The position numbers and the translations under genes were made by a program. The notes beneath the pieces were generated by a model, which was not told where the DNA came from, did not search any database, and saw nothing but the letters and a program-made list of their open reading frames with translations. A stretch of 64,000 bases of DNA, taken from the NCBI GenBank assembly GCA_963752965.1, contig CAVWAJ010000012.1:124001-188000 (forward strand). The letters are read 5' to 3'. Shown piece after piece: positions 25,504-34,128 of this stretch. Numbering within the stretch: position 1 is the first letter of the stretch; every line of letters begins with the position of its first letter. The stretch comes from QHXW01 sp963752965. Lineage in GTDB: Bacteria; Acidobacteriota; Terriglobia; Bryobacterales; Bryobacteraceae.

Positions 25504-27908
25504 GGCAGCACTTCAGACGGCGCAGCGCTCGCACGTTCATCGGCGATGCGGATCAGCGCCTCAAGGTAGGCCAGCCGAAACGAACCGAGCTGGTCAAGCA
25601 GGGCGATCGCGCGCTCCAGCCATGAAGGCGTGCCGCTTCTTCCCAGCAGCATCGGCTCCAGACTCAGCGTCACAGCGGGAAAAACCGCGCCATCAAGGGT
25701 GACCGGAGGTAGTTGGTCTCCATCTCGAATGCCTCGGGCAAATCGGACCTGCGGGTCCTCCGGTCTCTTCTCCCCCGGAAACGTTCGGATTGAGAGCCGG
25801 ATCTTGCCGTGGTGCGCAGCCGTGAGGTAAGCGGCCAAATCCGAGGCGCCTGCTTGGTACAGCGCTAAGGCACTCGCCAGCTCATGGCGAAAGTAAGGCA
25901 GCGCATGCCGTTTGTGCGACTTCGATTTGGCGAGCAGGGGGCCAGGTTCTTCCGTCCCCTCGCTCAGCGTGGCTTGAAACACGGGATGCGCTTTGCCCAC
26001 GTCATGGTGCAGCGCCGCAAACCTCAAATCTGCCAAGTACACAAGCAAGTCCGGCATGGCAAGACGAGCCAGAATCGCATCCAGCATCTCCAGGACCTCG
26101 CGGGAGTGCGCGGAAAGCGATTGCCGATAGTTCCGCTCGGAGAGTGGGTCGCCACTCATTGGTTCTTCGGGATCCGATTCCGCCGGCACGACGGGAACGC
26201 GCACGAAAGACGAAGCATCCCAGCCACGCTGCACATCATATCCCCCCGCGTCGCAGGCAACCAGCAGGATCAGTCCTGGCCGCAAGTGCTCTGCCATGTT
26301 TTCCGCGGATACGAGCGTCCATTGACCTTCAAGAGCATCCCAAGTCCACGCGACACGACGGGCTCTACCTTTCAACCCGGTCTTAAGAAAACTTCGCATC
26401 TCGGAGATCGGCACCGGGCAGAGTTCGTCGGGTATCGGTGCGGGACAGTCCTCCGGAGGCTCCGAATCTCTCAGATCCCGCCAGGCCACCAGCACATCGT
26501 GTTCTTCGCCGCCACGCACGAAGCGCGAGATATCGATATCAAACCCGGAAAGGTCTCTGCTCGTGTCGAACAGATCGACCAGATCCCGGCGCCGTAGCAC
26601 GTGATGGCACGCAGCAGCAGGAGGCGTCGGGGGCAGGCTTGCGGGATTCGCAGAGGCCATGTTGGCGACCAGCGATTCAGCCAGTTCCAGCTCCGTCCAG
26701 TCGTATGGTAGCGCCACCTCGACCTGTTGTTTCTCGTCCAGTTGCGCCAGCTCTGCGAGTTTTGCCTGTTTGACGGCAAGCGGGCGGTCCACCCAGAAAA
26801 TCCGAGCCTCCCCGACCTCTGCGTTGCGATTGCAACGACCGAACCGCTGCACCAAGCTCGAATAAGGCGCAAGATCCGTTACCAACAGTGTCGAACTGAT
26901 ATCCACCCCAGCCTCGATCACTTGCGTGGAGACGATAATGCGACCCTGCGCTTCCGGTTTCCGGCCAAGCAACCCCTGCCACCAACGGCGTTCCGCCGGT
27001 CGGAAACGGGAATGAAGCAATAGCAGTTCGGGGCCACCTGCGGTATCCCGGTATGACTGCGCTAGCGCATCGTATGTGTCGCGCGCCCTTTCGACCCGGT
27101 TCACGACAACCACTGCCTGCGTGCCCGGCCGGTGGTTCTGTATCACGAAAGCGGCCAGCCCTTCTGGTGTCCTGCAAGAAGCAGGAGCGGGGGTCAACTT
27201 CTTGACTGCGCGTAGCCGCTCGCGGAGGCGAGGGTCTTCGATATCGGCCGCAGTGAGCTCGCCGACCTGAAGGCCATTCACCATAGGCGCGAAATCCACG
27301 CTCTGCATATCGGCTCGGTTGAGCGTGGCGCTCATCCATATCGAGGCGACTGGGCCGAAGGTACTGAACGTCTCCCGAAAAGCAGCCAGTTGTGTCGAGC
27401 TGGGCAACCCGGCACCCATGAGCTGGATCTCATCGAAGATCCACAGGCAGTCGTTGTTGAGCAGTCCGAAATGCAAAGGCCAGCGATACCGGCTCATACC
27501 ATATCCGCGATTCAGTGCGCGGCTCAGGAGCATGTCCTGCGTGCCAACCAAGACCGCTGGCGCTTCCGGGTGGCTCTCCCATTCCTCCTCAAGGTCGGCA
27601 CCCATGAGCGTGTAGACCTTGATGTCGGCACCGATCCTCCCGAACCATTCGTCAATATTCTTTCTCGTCTGCTCGACGAGCGCGCGCATCGGAAGGCAGT
27701 AGATCAATCGTCGGGGAGTCTGCTCCTTGTTCACGAGTTGGCGCCAGAGCCACGCCATAACAACTGCCGCAGTTTTGCCGGCGCCTGTCGGAACGTGCAG
27801 CAGACGATTCTGTATGGGCTCTTCGGCGAGAGCTGCCTGGTACGGGTAAGGACAGTTACCCGTCGCCTTCAGAAAGAAGGACTCAAACGTTTCTGACGTA
27901 AGAGTCAT
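25500..27908 (-). CDS. cas3: Cas3 helicase-nuclease with C-terminal HD domain
   Basis: An 802-residue DNA-degrading effector. Helicase motifs in order: VPTGAGKTAAVVMAWLW (I), IFDEIQLMGAG (II), WMSATLN (III), STQVIEAGVDIS (V) and LVQRFGRCNRN (VI). The HD nuclease lies at the C-terminus instead of the N-terminus (LRFAALHHDVGKAHPVFQAT, HALPYFRHELASALALY), which is typical of type I-G. It is the first gene of the operon; its upstream region holds a 27-base tandem repeat and then the casposon end. Confidence 0.92.
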   Translation of the reverse strand: MTLTSETFESFFLKATGNCPYPYQAALAEEPIQNRLLHVPTGAGKTAAVVMAWLWRQLVNKEQTPRRLIYCLPMRALVEQTRKNIDEWFGRIGADIKVYTLMGADLEEEWESHPEAPAVLVGTQDMLLSRALNRGYGMSRYRWPLHFGLLNNDCLWIFDEIQLMGAGLPSSTQLAAFRETFSTFGPVASIWMSATLNRADMQSVDFAPMVNGLQVGELTAADIEDPRLRERLRAVKKLTPAPASCRTPEGLAAFVIQNHRPGTQAVVVVNRVERARDTYDALAQSYRDTAGGPELLLLHSRFRPAERRWWQGLLGRKPEAQGRIIVSTQVIEAGVDISSTLLVTDLAPYSSLVQRFGRCNRNAEVGEARIFWVDRPLAVKQAKLAELAQLDEKQQVEVALPYDWTELELAESLVANMASANPASLPPTPPAAACHHVLRRRDLVDLFDTSRDLSGFDIDISRFVRGGEEHDVLVAWRDLRDSEPPEDCPAPIPDELCPVPISEMRSFLKTGLKGRARRVAWTWDALEGQWTLVSAENMAEHLRPGLILLVACDAGGYDVQRGWDASSFVRVPVVPAESDPEEPMSGDPLSERNYRQSLSAHSREVLEMLDAILARLAMPDLLVYLADLRFAALHHDVGKAHPVFQATLSEGTEEPGPLLAKSKSHKRHALPYFRHELASALALYQAGASDLAAYLTAAHHGKIRLSIRTFPGEKRPEDPQVRFARGIRDGDQLPPVTLDGAVFPAVTLSLEPMLLGRSGTPSWLERAIALLDQLGSFRLAYLEALIRIADERASAAPSEVLP

Positions 27909-27937
27909 ATCATACTAAGAGGAACCGGTTAACGCAT

Positions 27938-27964
27938 GCTACTCGGAGACAGCTACTCGGAGAC
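27938..27964 (+). repeat. short tandem repeat upstream of cas3
   Basis: GCTACTCGGAGAC occurs twice in tandem (27938-27950 and 27952-27964), starting 30 bases upstream of the cas3 start codon. The location would suit a regulatory site or a replication slip; nothing more can be said. Confidence 0.4.
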
Positions 27965-28167
27965 GCGCCGGTCCTCAGGGAGGCCCCTCTGGTCAGCCGT
28001 TTTCACCTACTGTCCCAACTTGTCGCGCTATTCTCGCGCAACAAGCTCCCGTCCCGAATAAACGCCTTACAAGAATCAAGAAAGCGCGGTCTGACGCATT
28101 TTCGGGAGTGGAAAATGGGATTGTGTCGCTCCCGCGGGCCGTCAAGTGTACGGGGAGCAATCTGGGG
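27965..28167. other. left flank of the casposon, no gene seen
   Basis: About 200 bases between the cas3 upstream repeat and the casposon target duplication hold no recognisable gene. This stretch probably contains the cas operon promoter; no clear -35/-10 pair was found. Confidence 0.4.
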
Positions 28168-28183
28168 CCTCAAATCGGTGAGG
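28168..28183 (+). repeat. left copy of the casposon target-site duplication
   Basis: CCTCAAATCGGTGAGG, identical to 47986-48001. The sequence is itself a hairpin (CCTCA/TGAGG), so the exact boundary with the inverted repeat is ambiguous; the true duplication is between 6 and 16 bases. Confidence 0.75.
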
Positions 28184-28265
28184 GGATAGGTAGTAGCAGC
28201 CCTGGAAGTTGCACTTGAATAAAATTAATTTATTCATTTCCACTTTTCCATTAGGAGAATTTATA
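28184..28265 (+). repeat. casposon left terminal inverted repeat
   Basis: Starts GGATAGGTAGTAG and ends GGAGAATTTATA. It aligns without gaps to the reverse complement of 47904-47985; counted by eye 66 of 82 bases agree, with perfect blocks at the outer end (GGATAGGTAGTA), in CCTGG/AAGTTGCACTT and at the inner end (ATTAGGAGAATTTATA). Confidence 0.85.
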
Positions 28266-28421
28266 CAAGAAGGTTCGATGAGGGTGAAGGGCGGGCCGGA
28301 GCGCGGTCGAAGTGGCGGCGCGGGGCGCGCGCGCTAATTGTTCAGGGCAGGGCCCGGCGGGGCCACAATTTTCGATTTGATGAACATTACCAAGGACTGA
28401 TATTGTTAACTCCAATAAGCG

Positions 28422-29027
28422 ATGGCCGACATCCTCGATAAAGCAGCGGAGGGACTACGTGTTCTTTTTCGGCACATGTTGCCGGGCATCCTCATCTTCA
28501 TGGCTGCTGGAGCTTCACACCCGGCATGGTTTCTGGCATGGTTTAAGGAAAACGAATTCCTTAACGTCAGTCAGACTGGACACCTCATTGTACTCGCGGC
28601 GGTCGCCCTTGTAGTGGGTAATACGTGGTACGTGTGCCACAGATACACGATCCACCAACTTCTCGACTACGGCATGACGGCAGTTGGAAAGAGACGCTGG
28701 ACGCCATCAGCATACAGCGCGTGGCTGGCCGAGCACATCGACAAGAGTTGCCGGTTCCCAGACTATGCTAAGGGAGTCCACGACCACATTGCATTCAAGG
28801 CGTCGCAGGTGCTCTATCTGTACATCGTTGCGGAGGTCAGCGTAGCATTCACGATCTCACCGCAAACTGGAAGTCTCTTTGATTCTTATTCGTTTGTGCT
28901 GCGGCCACTCGGCGTTGCCCTCTTTCTCTTCGCAGTTATCCAGCAATGGCTCCTGTGGAGAGTGGATGTCCACGCAGTTGAACAGCATGGTGGAAAAGCC
29001 GGGGCCTCCGATACCTCGCCTGTGTAA
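28422..29027 (+). CDS. multi-pass membrane protein of unknown function (casposon cargo)
   Basis: A 201-residue protein with four likely membrane helices: LPGILIFMAAGA, HLIVLAAVALVVGNTWYV, VLYLYIVAEVSVAFTI and PLGVALFLFAVIQQWLL. Between the second and third lies a soluble stretch rich in His and Tyr (CHRYTIHQLLDYGMTAVGKR). No family is recognised. It is the first gene inside the left end of the casposon, 156 bases from the inverted repeat. Confidence 0.55.
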   Translation: MADILDKAAEGLRVLFRHMLPGILIFMAAGASHPAWFLAWFKENEFLNVSQTGHLIVLAAVALVVGNTWYVCHRYTIHQLLDYGMTAVGKRRWTPSAYSAWLAEHIDKSCRFPDYAKGVHDHIAFKASQVLYLYIVAEVSVAFTISPQTGSLFDSYSFVLRPLGVALFLFAVIQQWLLWRVDVHAVEQHGGKAGASDTSPV

Positions 29028-29201
29028 GTGGAAATTCTCTAAAGAAAGCTGGTTTCAAATTCATAGGCAAGCTGGTCGTGGGCTGGTTGTTCAGGGCCGG
29101 GTGAGGTGGGGGGCTTTTGAGAACTGGGTCGCTGGCAGTGGTTGTTCGCCGACTCGCGAGCACCAGGATGCAATCCTTATCGCGATTCGAAACCTTATAG
29201 A

Positions 29202-29732
29202 CTAGCCAGGCCGAAGCTCCGCCAAAGATCCGGCGACTGTGCTGTAGTATTTTATCCAAAAGAGGGCAAAGAGAGACAGAGTAACCGGATTCGATTCTGT
29301 ATGGCCTACTTCATTTAGCCAAGCCGCGCTCCACGAAAACTCTTTCCGCTCACCGTGATCGTTGACGAGTCTGCTGATGTCCTGCATCGCGGCTTGCAGT
29401 GCTTCCAGCTTCGCGATTCCCTGCGGCGTTGCCGCGCCTGGAAGAATCAGTCTTTCGTATGATTTCAGGACTTCGTTGTAGCCCCGTTCTTTTTGAGCTT
29501 GGGATGAGAGGAGCATGAGAACTATGGCCTCACGATAAAGCCGCATTTTGTCGCGGAACCGTGGCCAGACCATACCTGACATGCGAACGGCTGGCTGCGT
29601 ACGGTCTGTGTCTTCCCCGGCGACACGGAAAAGGCTCTTGGAGGATTCGGGCTCTTCCTCTATTCGAAACAGATCCTCGGCGAGTTGTGCCGCTGGCACA
29701 GTGTGTCTACGACCTCTGGAAAACCACGACAC
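29202..29732 (-). CDS. hypothetical protein (casposon cargo)
   Basis: About 177 residues, mostly helical. The GTG start at 29732 is preceded by a strong GGAGGGAGG ribosome site; the frame continues upstream to 29765 without support. KMRLYREAIVLMLLSSQAQK and NPVTLSLFALFWIKYYSTVA could be membrane-associated segments. No family is recognised. It is on the opposite strand to its neighbours. Confidence 0.5.
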   Translation of the reverse strand: MSWFSRGRRHTVPAAQLAEDLFRIEEEPESSKSLFRVAGEDTDRTQPAVRMSGMVWPRFRDKMRLYREAIVLMLLSSQAQKERGYNEVLKSYERLILPGAATPQGIAKLEALQAAMQDISRLVNDHGERKEFSWSAAWLNEVGHTESNPVTLSLFALFWIKYYSTVAGSLAELRPG

Positions 29733-30065
29733 GATCCTCCCTCCCCTCGGTGCCTGCCCGCGCACGACGTTCAGGAAGTTCAGCGGCAGACCGTCGTTTT
29801 GTGCCCGTATATTACAGATTCGCAGGCTCGGAATAGTTTATCGCGATTCGTTGCCCGCTGAATCGTCATTTCGGCAAACGCGCGCACTGAAGGTTTCGCC
29901 GGGCGCGATGTGATCGTATGGATCAACAACATACAGTACTTCGCGCTTCGCGCAGCGTTTCGGCGAAGCACAGCGGAGGATCGCAATCCAAACAGAAGGT
30001 TTGCGACAAACCGACTCCGAAATGTTCATCCAAATATCGGCCCGAATTACGAAAGTAAAGATAGA

Positions 30066-30506
30066 ATGGGAACCATGGCGCTACCTCCCGGCCCGCATTC
30101 ATTGGAAGACATGCGGAACTTCACCACACCACAATTGTACGAATTGATGTTCACATGTCAGAGTCCAGGATCTTATCAGTTCTGTGTTGAGGAATTACAG
30201 CGGCGGTTTCTGGAGGAGACCGGATTTGAAACAAAGAAACTGACGGAGTCCTCGGCTCGCCTGGAAGCGGTCACCACGGAGCTGGATGAAACGGTGAAGA
30301 CTGTTGGAAACCAGATAGGAAGGCTGACTGGGTCCTCGAACAGAATAGAAGGTTTAACGAAATGGTTGATTGGGCTAACCGTCGCACTGTTCTGTCTGAC
30401 GGCGTTGCAGGTGGTTAAGGAGACCTTTTTCACGAAGGAGACGATAAACTTTTCCAAGCCACCCGCCTCAGTGGAACAGCAGGCTCAGCCACAGAAAACA
30501 AAATAA
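30066..30506 (+). CDS. membrane-anchored coiled-coil protein (casposon cargo)
   Basis: From ATG 30066 (MGTMALPPGPHSLEDMRNFT) about 146 residues. A central heptad-rich stretch (KKLTESSARLEAVTTELDET, VKTVGNQIGRLTGSSNRIEG) predicts a coiled coil, followed by one membrane helix (WLIGLTVALFCLTALQVV) and a short Gln-rich tail. The arrangement suggests a tail-anchored structural or sensor protein. The frame is open from 29910, but the upstream part lacks protein-like composition. Confidence 0.5.
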   Translation: MGTMALPPGPHSLEDMRNFTTPQLYELMFTCQSPGSYQFCVEELQRRFLEETGFETKKLTESSARLEAVTTELDETVKTVGNQIGRLTGSSNRIEGLTKWLIGLTVALFCLTALQVVKETFFTKETINFSKPPASVEQQAQPQKTK

Positions 30507-30704
30507 GAAATCAAGCTGGCGTGATTTGGACCACTCGGTAGTTCGTGGAAGAACAATGTCTTCCCGTCGTCCCACTCCTGGCGGTATTCGTCGGTCGCGT
30601 AGAGTAGAGTAAGGTGCGTGGGAAACTCCCCACCCTCTCTTCCGTAAAAGTTGACACAGGCCACATTGGCTGTAATTCTGTAATCGTGCGGGGGTCACTG
30701 GGTC
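30507..30704 (-). other. intergenic stretch with a coding-like minus-strand remnant
   Basis: On the minus strand one frame without a start reads GEFPTHLTLLYATDEYRQEW and DDGKTLFFHELPSGPN before a stop near 30490. The sequence is protein-like but the family is not recognised and the 5' part is missing, so it may be a scrap. Confidence 0.3.
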
Positions 30705-31235
30705 ATGCGATTACTTGTCGTGTTTCTTCTTGCCTTTCCTGTGGCTGCTCAATTTGACACCATCCGCCTTAACGGAGTGGACTTGAAGCCAGGTATGGAG
30801 AAGGGCGAGGTTCTCGAAAAGCTGCTGAAAACCAATCACCTGGCCAGAGGCGGCGAAATGGGGGAATGGTGTGTCGTGTCCAATGAAGAATACGACAAGG
30901 GCGGATATCACACAATCCTGTGTTTCGACAATATTTGGATTGCGGATGGAAAACTTGTTGCGGTTTACCACCACCTTGAGGACGCGCAGGGCAGCGAGGC
31001 ATCTGCTGCGCTTGTGAATAGTCTCTGGCGCATATTGGCTGACGCTCACAGAAAGGGAATACAGGTGACCGTGCTCGCCCAACCCGAACCAGAAAAGGGT
31101 GTTCCACCCGATCAAAGAGTTCGAATCATTGATTTTTACATTGGGCAAAAACAATTCAAACTGTCCGTCGCACAATCAGTCGGAATCACTCCTGCCTATT
31201 CCTCGGTATCTCTATCAGAGTCAATGGGGTTTTAA
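30705..31235 (+). CDS. secreted hypothetical protein (casposon cargo)
   Basis: A 176-residue protein with a clear signal peptide (MRLLVVFLLAFPVAA before QFDT). The mature part begins with IRLNGVDLKPGMEKGEVLEK, reminiscent of the short alpha-beta opening of SmpA/BamE-like repeats (G-M-x-x-x-x-V), but no family is certain. Two Cys (GEWCVVSNEE, TILCFDNIWI) could form a disulphide. Confidence 0.5.
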   Translation: MRLLVVFLLAFPVAAQFDTIRLNGVDLKPGMEKGEVLEKLLKTNHLARGGEMGEWCVVSNEEYDKGGYHTILCFDNIWIADGKLVAVYHHLEDAQGSEASAALVNSLWRILADAHRKGIQVTVLAQPEPEKGVPPDQRVRIIDFYIGQKQFKLSVAQSVGITPAYSSVSLSESMGF

Positions 31236-31263
31236 CTGAACCAGGCAAGCAGCACGTCGTCTT

Positions 31264-31989
31264 CTACGGCTGCTTAGGAGGTGGTGGACAATGTCCTAAG
31301 GTAAAAACTCCGAGAGGAGTTTTGTCCGGTTCCTTATGAAACGTGACCTTCATCTTCGAACCATTACTCTGGAATTCAAAGTTGTTTGCGCTGCACACAG
31401 CTTCAAGAATTCCGTGCAAAGTGGCGTCCCCACATCTGATACCATCGACGGAGACTTGAATTTCGTTGATTTGTGATCCGACGTAGACGTACATTTCCTC
31501 ATCGTCGTTGAATCTTGTCTTTCCGCGACCGCACCAAGTTCCCTTGAACTTCGTAAATTCGTTCGGAGCAGCCTCCGCTACAGAGTTGAATGTGATGTAA
31601 ATCAGGGAGCCAACGAGAAAGGTAACTGCAAGGACACCTGTCAAATACTTTAGCGCCGTAGCACCAAAACGCAGTGCCAAAAAAAGACGACCTCCGGTGG
31701 AATCCGCGCACGAGTATCGTTTTGCTTCAAGGTATCCGAAAAGGTATTCTGCCAAATCGCAAGCCAAAGCAACGAGTGCCCCGACAGCAATCCAAAGGAG
31801 CATGCCCTTCATCCGTTGAGAGAACACCAGTTCCTCTGCTTCTTTGCCGGTGAAGATTCCCCACACCAAGACAAGGACACCCACTGCAATCGCCCGAATA
31901 CGCTCGTTCGCAACACCAAGGTATTCGGAAGCCTGCTGTGTCCAACGAGCCTTTATTTCGGCCAACCCTCCACGTGTATCATCCCCCAT
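31264..31989 (-). CDS. membrane protein of unknown function (casposon cargo)
   Basis: From MGDDTRGGLAEIKARWTQQA (31989) about 241 residues with three likely membrane helices (IRAIAVGVLVLVWGIF, GMLLWIAVGALVALACDLAE, YLTGVLAVTFLVGSLIYITF) and a C-terminal soluble domain with four Cys (GTWCGRGKTRF, DGIRCGDATLHG, EAVCSANNFEF, LGHCPPPPK). The frame is open to 32031. No family is recognised. Confidence 0.5.
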   Translation of the reverse strand: MGDDTRGGLAEIKARWTQQASEYLGVANERIRAIAVGVLVLVWGIFTGKEAEELVFSQRMKGMLLWIAVGALVALACDLAEYLFGYLEAKRYSCADSTGGRLFLALRFGATALKYLTGVLAVTFLVGSLIYITFNSVAEAAPNEFTKFKGTWCGRGKTRFNDDEEMYVYVGSQINEIQVSVDGIRCGDATLHGILEAVCSANNFEFQSNGSKMKVTFHKEPDKTPLGVFTLGHCPPPPKQP

Positions 31990-32111
31990 GTCAGTCTCGC
32001 TAAGATTACGACAGTATACACCCACCCCCACCAGTTCGAGGCGCGCCTAGACTGTAAAACAGATGGGGGATGCCCTACCAAGCGCGATGCTCTGGCAAAT
32101 AAAAAGCGAAC

Positions 32112-32369
32112 ATGTTAAACCCTCCTGCTGTGGCAAAGCGCCCCGATTTTTCCAAGCAGGTGCTTAGCCGCGAGGATCTCGCGGAGCTTCAGCGACGGCT
32201 TTCTCAGATGGGCGTGACCGGCGTGCAAGATTTCTATCGGACGCGCCTCGCGTGTCGCTTCGATGAGAATCACTTCCCGAGTGCTCGGGCGGCCCGTGCA
32301 GGAGCTTGTCCAGGCGTGGAAGCAGATGAGAACGTGGCGATGACGCGATTTCCACAGACTGAAAATTGA
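32112..32369 (+). CDS. small hypothetical protein, probably frameshifted at its end
   Basis: The first about 60 codons (PDFSKQVLSREDLAELQRRL, SQMGVTGVQDFYRT, CRFDENHFPSAR) look coding. After PSARA the next frame over gives the more natural VQELVQAWKQMRTWR and then TGA, so a one-base change near 32285 has probably altered the C-terminus. The family is not recognised. Confidence 0.4.
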   Translation: MLNPPAVAKRPDFSKQVLSREDLAELQRRLSQMGVTGVQDFYRTRLACRFDENHFPSARAARAGACPGVEADENVAMTRFPQTEN

Positions 32370-32384
32370 AGATCGCAACTTAAT

Positions 32385-32711
32385 CTACGGCTCCAGCAGC
32401 GCCCGCAAAATCCGATATGCCTGCTGAAGCTCATCCGCGCTGGCCTTGCTGATCAGGCCCTCAATTTTCTTGCGAAGCGCTTTCTCGCTGTTCTCCTCTT
32501 TGTCGAACTGAAAAAATGCCGCCGGTGAGGTGCCCAGCGCATCCGCCAGCGCCACTATTGCCTCAAATGACGGACGCTTTTCGCCTCGCTCGATCTCGCC
32601 CAGGTATTTCGGATGGATTTCGGCTCGCTCCGCCGCGTCCTCCTGAGTGATGCCCGCCGCCTTCCTGATCGTTCTGACCCGCTTTCCAAACACCTTTGGC
32701 TGATCGTCCAT
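32385..32711 (-). CDS. XRE-family transcriptional regulator (casposon)
   Basis: A 108-residue lambda-repressor-like HTH protein: VFGKRVRTIRKAAGITQEDA, AERAEIHPKYLGEIERGEKR and PSFEAIVALADALGTSPAAF. The short C-terminal helix (ALRKKIEGLISKASADELQQ) may serve dimerisation. The start at 32711 (MDDQPKVF) fits the family; the frame is open to 32903 in sequence lacking likeness. It is divergent from the MmcB-like gene, so it probably represses the shared intergenic promoter. Confidence 0.85.
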   Translation of the reverse strand: MDDQPKVFGKRVRTIRKAAGITQEDAAERAEIHPKYLGEIERGEKRPSFEAIVALADALGTSPAAFFQFDKEENSEKALRKKIEGLISKASADELQQAYRILRALLEP

Positions 32712-32776
32712 GCGCCCCTGCCGTGAACATACCGGCAAGCAGCGGGTCCCGACACCACCTATAAGCTTGTATTTGA

Positions 32777-32782
32777 TATAAT
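32777..32782 (+). promoter_or_regulatory. -10 box between the XRE and MmcB-like genes
   Basis: TATAAT in an AT-rich stretch (32760-32800) that is unlike its GC-rich surroundings. It would start a transcript at about 32789 for the MmcB-like gene; no strong -35 box is seen. Imperfect inverted half-sites AGCTT/AAGCT (32765 and 32787) bracket it and could be an operator for the XRE protein. Confidence 0.4.
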
Positions 32783-32804
32783 ATTTAAAGCTATTAAGGG
32801 TATA

Positions 32805-33329
32805 TTGCCCTGGGTTTTTCGAGCAAAGAGGGCTTTTCAAACCGTGAATACCAGCGTAGACGACATCCGGCGAATGATCTCGATAGCCCACCCGGACCGC
32901 CACTGGCTTGTGTTGGACGAATTTCCGCTCGAAGGCGGTCGGCGAAAAACTGGTACTCCCAGAATCGATGTCCTCGCAATCAAGACCATTAAGGGTGGTC
33001 GTTGCGAACCACTCACCCGCATTGCATATGAAATCAAAGTCAGCCGAGTAGATTTTCTAGCCGAGCTACGAAACCCGGAAAAGCGGCGCAAAGCATACCC
33101 CGTCTGCGACGAATATTGGTTTGCAGTTCCAGAGGAACTTGTGCAGGAATACGAGGTTCCACCCGAGTGCGGACTGGTATGGGCGGTCCGTGGCTTTGCG
33201 GGTCCTTGCGTAGTCAAGTCGGCGCGAAGATTGAACCCGCCCCGTCCTTCGCCCTTCTTCATGACGGACCTTGCGCGCCGTGCTTATCAGGTGGGGCGAC
33301 GCGACGGAGCAGCGACCTGCGGCCTTTGA
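32805..33329 (+). CDS. MmcB-like DNA repair nuclease (casposon)
   Basis: A PD-(D/E)XK-type protein of 160-174 residues: Asp in TGTPRIDVLAIKTIKGG, Glu and Lys in RIAYEIKVSRVDFLAELRNP, followed by KRRKAYPVCDEYWFAVPEEL. This matches the MmcB family (DUF6xx-type repair nucleases with the pattern IDV..YEIKxSRxDF). The start is either TTG 32805, with AAGGG just upstream, or GTG 32844 (MNTSVDDI). A nuclease gene is reasonable in a transposon that must process its ends, but a repair role is equally possible. Confidence 0.65.
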   Translation: MPWVFRAKRAFQTVNTSVDDIRRMISIAHPDRHWLVLDEFPLEGGRRKTGTPRIDVLAIKTIKGGRCEPLTRIAYEIKVSRVDFLAELRNPEKRRKAYPVCDEYWFAVPEELVQEYEVPPECGLVWAVRGFAGPCVVKSARRLNPPRPSPFFMTDLARRAYQVGRRDGAATCGL

Positions 33330-33339
33330 ACGCTTCGAT

Positions 33340-33576
33340 ATGTTGATGGAACTGGCTTATATGATCGTTCAGAACACAGCGACAGCCAAACAACGGAAGT
33401 TGGCCGTGTTGAGACTATCGAGAGCGATAACCAAAATGCAACGGCACCCTGAAGCCAGGGCACTTGCCCGTATTGCATTGGGCGAGGAACCTACCCCAAC
33501 GTTTTTTGTCCATCGCGCACTTCAGAGCGGTCGGTGCAAAACGGTAACCGGGGTTCGCTCACACTCAGACTTATGA
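33340..33576 (+). CDS. small hypothetical protein (casposon)
   Basis: Seventy-eight residues from ATG 33340 (MLMELAYMIVQNTATAKQRK, LAVLRLSRAITKMQRHPEAR), rich in Arg and helical. Its stop overlaps the start of the next gene by ATGA, which supports translation. The frame is open upstream to 33271, overlapping the MmcB-like gene. No family is recognised. Confidence 0.4.
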   Translation: MLMELAYMIVQNTATAKQRKLAVLRLSRAITKMQRHPEARALARIALGEEPTPTFFVHRALQSGRCKTVTGVRSHSDL

Positions 33577-33881
33577 AACCTATACTTGGATGTGTAATCG
33601 GCGGCTTTGTGGCATTCCTTCTGCGGCCTTCCACAATGTTGGTGGGACAACTGCCGTTCGGAGTGGTTATTACGCGTGGTGCATATCTGAGAGATTTTGA
33701 GCAAGTTCTGGTGCCTGTCGCTCAAACTTCGTTTAATGTGATGTTAGCAGGGGCCGTCCTTGGTGCATTGGCAGGGATGGGTATAGCGAGCCTGAGATCT
33801 CGGCATAGTGAGTCACACAAAGGACGGACTACCTATCACTGGCGACGTGACGAGGGCCAGATAATCGGAGATAAGAAATAG
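33573..33881 (+). CDS. small two-helix membrane protein (casposon)
   Basis: From ATG 33573 (MKPILGCVIGGFVAFLLRPS) 102 residues with two membrane helices, the second being SFNVMLAGAVLGALAGMGIA. The tail is basic. The start overlaps the preceding stop by 4 bases. The gene ends inside the 3' part of the convergent Zn-binding protein gene (overlap 33829-33881). Function unknown. Confidence 0.45.
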   Translation: MKPILGCVIGGFVAFLLRPSTMLVGQLPFGVVITRGAYLRDFEQVLVPVAQTSFNVMLAGAVLGALAGMGIASLRSRHSESHKGRTTYHWRRDEGQIIGDKK

Positions 33882-34128
33882 ATTGCAAGGAACTTAGTGT
33901 TCGACGTATTCTCCCAACCGTAATTCGTGTGCTACCACAAGCACAAACGGGCGTCTTATCGTCGGGACTCGCTCTCTTTCTCGCAACCGCGTAAGGATGG
34001 GGTGGCCGATTCTCGAAGCCCTTCCACCCAGTGCCAGTTCGTCCCCAATCATCTGAACCGCGAATGCAAAAGCCCTGATGCCCGCAGTCTTCGCACACGG
34101 CCTCGTATTTGTCGTATTCCCAACTCAC
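33829..34128 (-). CDS. small CxxC zinc-binding protein following PolB
   Basis: Ninety-nine residues: EAVCEDCGHQGFCIRGSDDW near the N-terminus and TPVCACGSTRITVGR later, together a likely four-Cys zinc site. The GTG start overlaps the PolB stop by 4 bases (GTGA), so it is translated with PolB and belongs to the casposon core operon. Role unknown; small zinc proteins commonly bind nucleic acid. Confidence 0.6.
   Translation of the reverse strand: MSWEYDKYEAVCEDCGHQGFCIRGSDDWGRTGTGWKGFENRPPHPYAVARKRASPDDKTPVCACGSTRITVGRIRRTLSSLQSISYLRLSGPRHVASDR

Noticed and set aside
28342..29115. GCTxxTTGTTCAGGGC repeats as a CRISPR or iteron array
   Set aside because: Only two good copies 750 bases apart, with no regular spacing.
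29910..30065. Extending the coiled-coil membrane protein upstream to 29910
   Set aside because: The added 52 residues are Arg/Asn-rich without protein-like pattern, and ATG 30066 gives a natural start.
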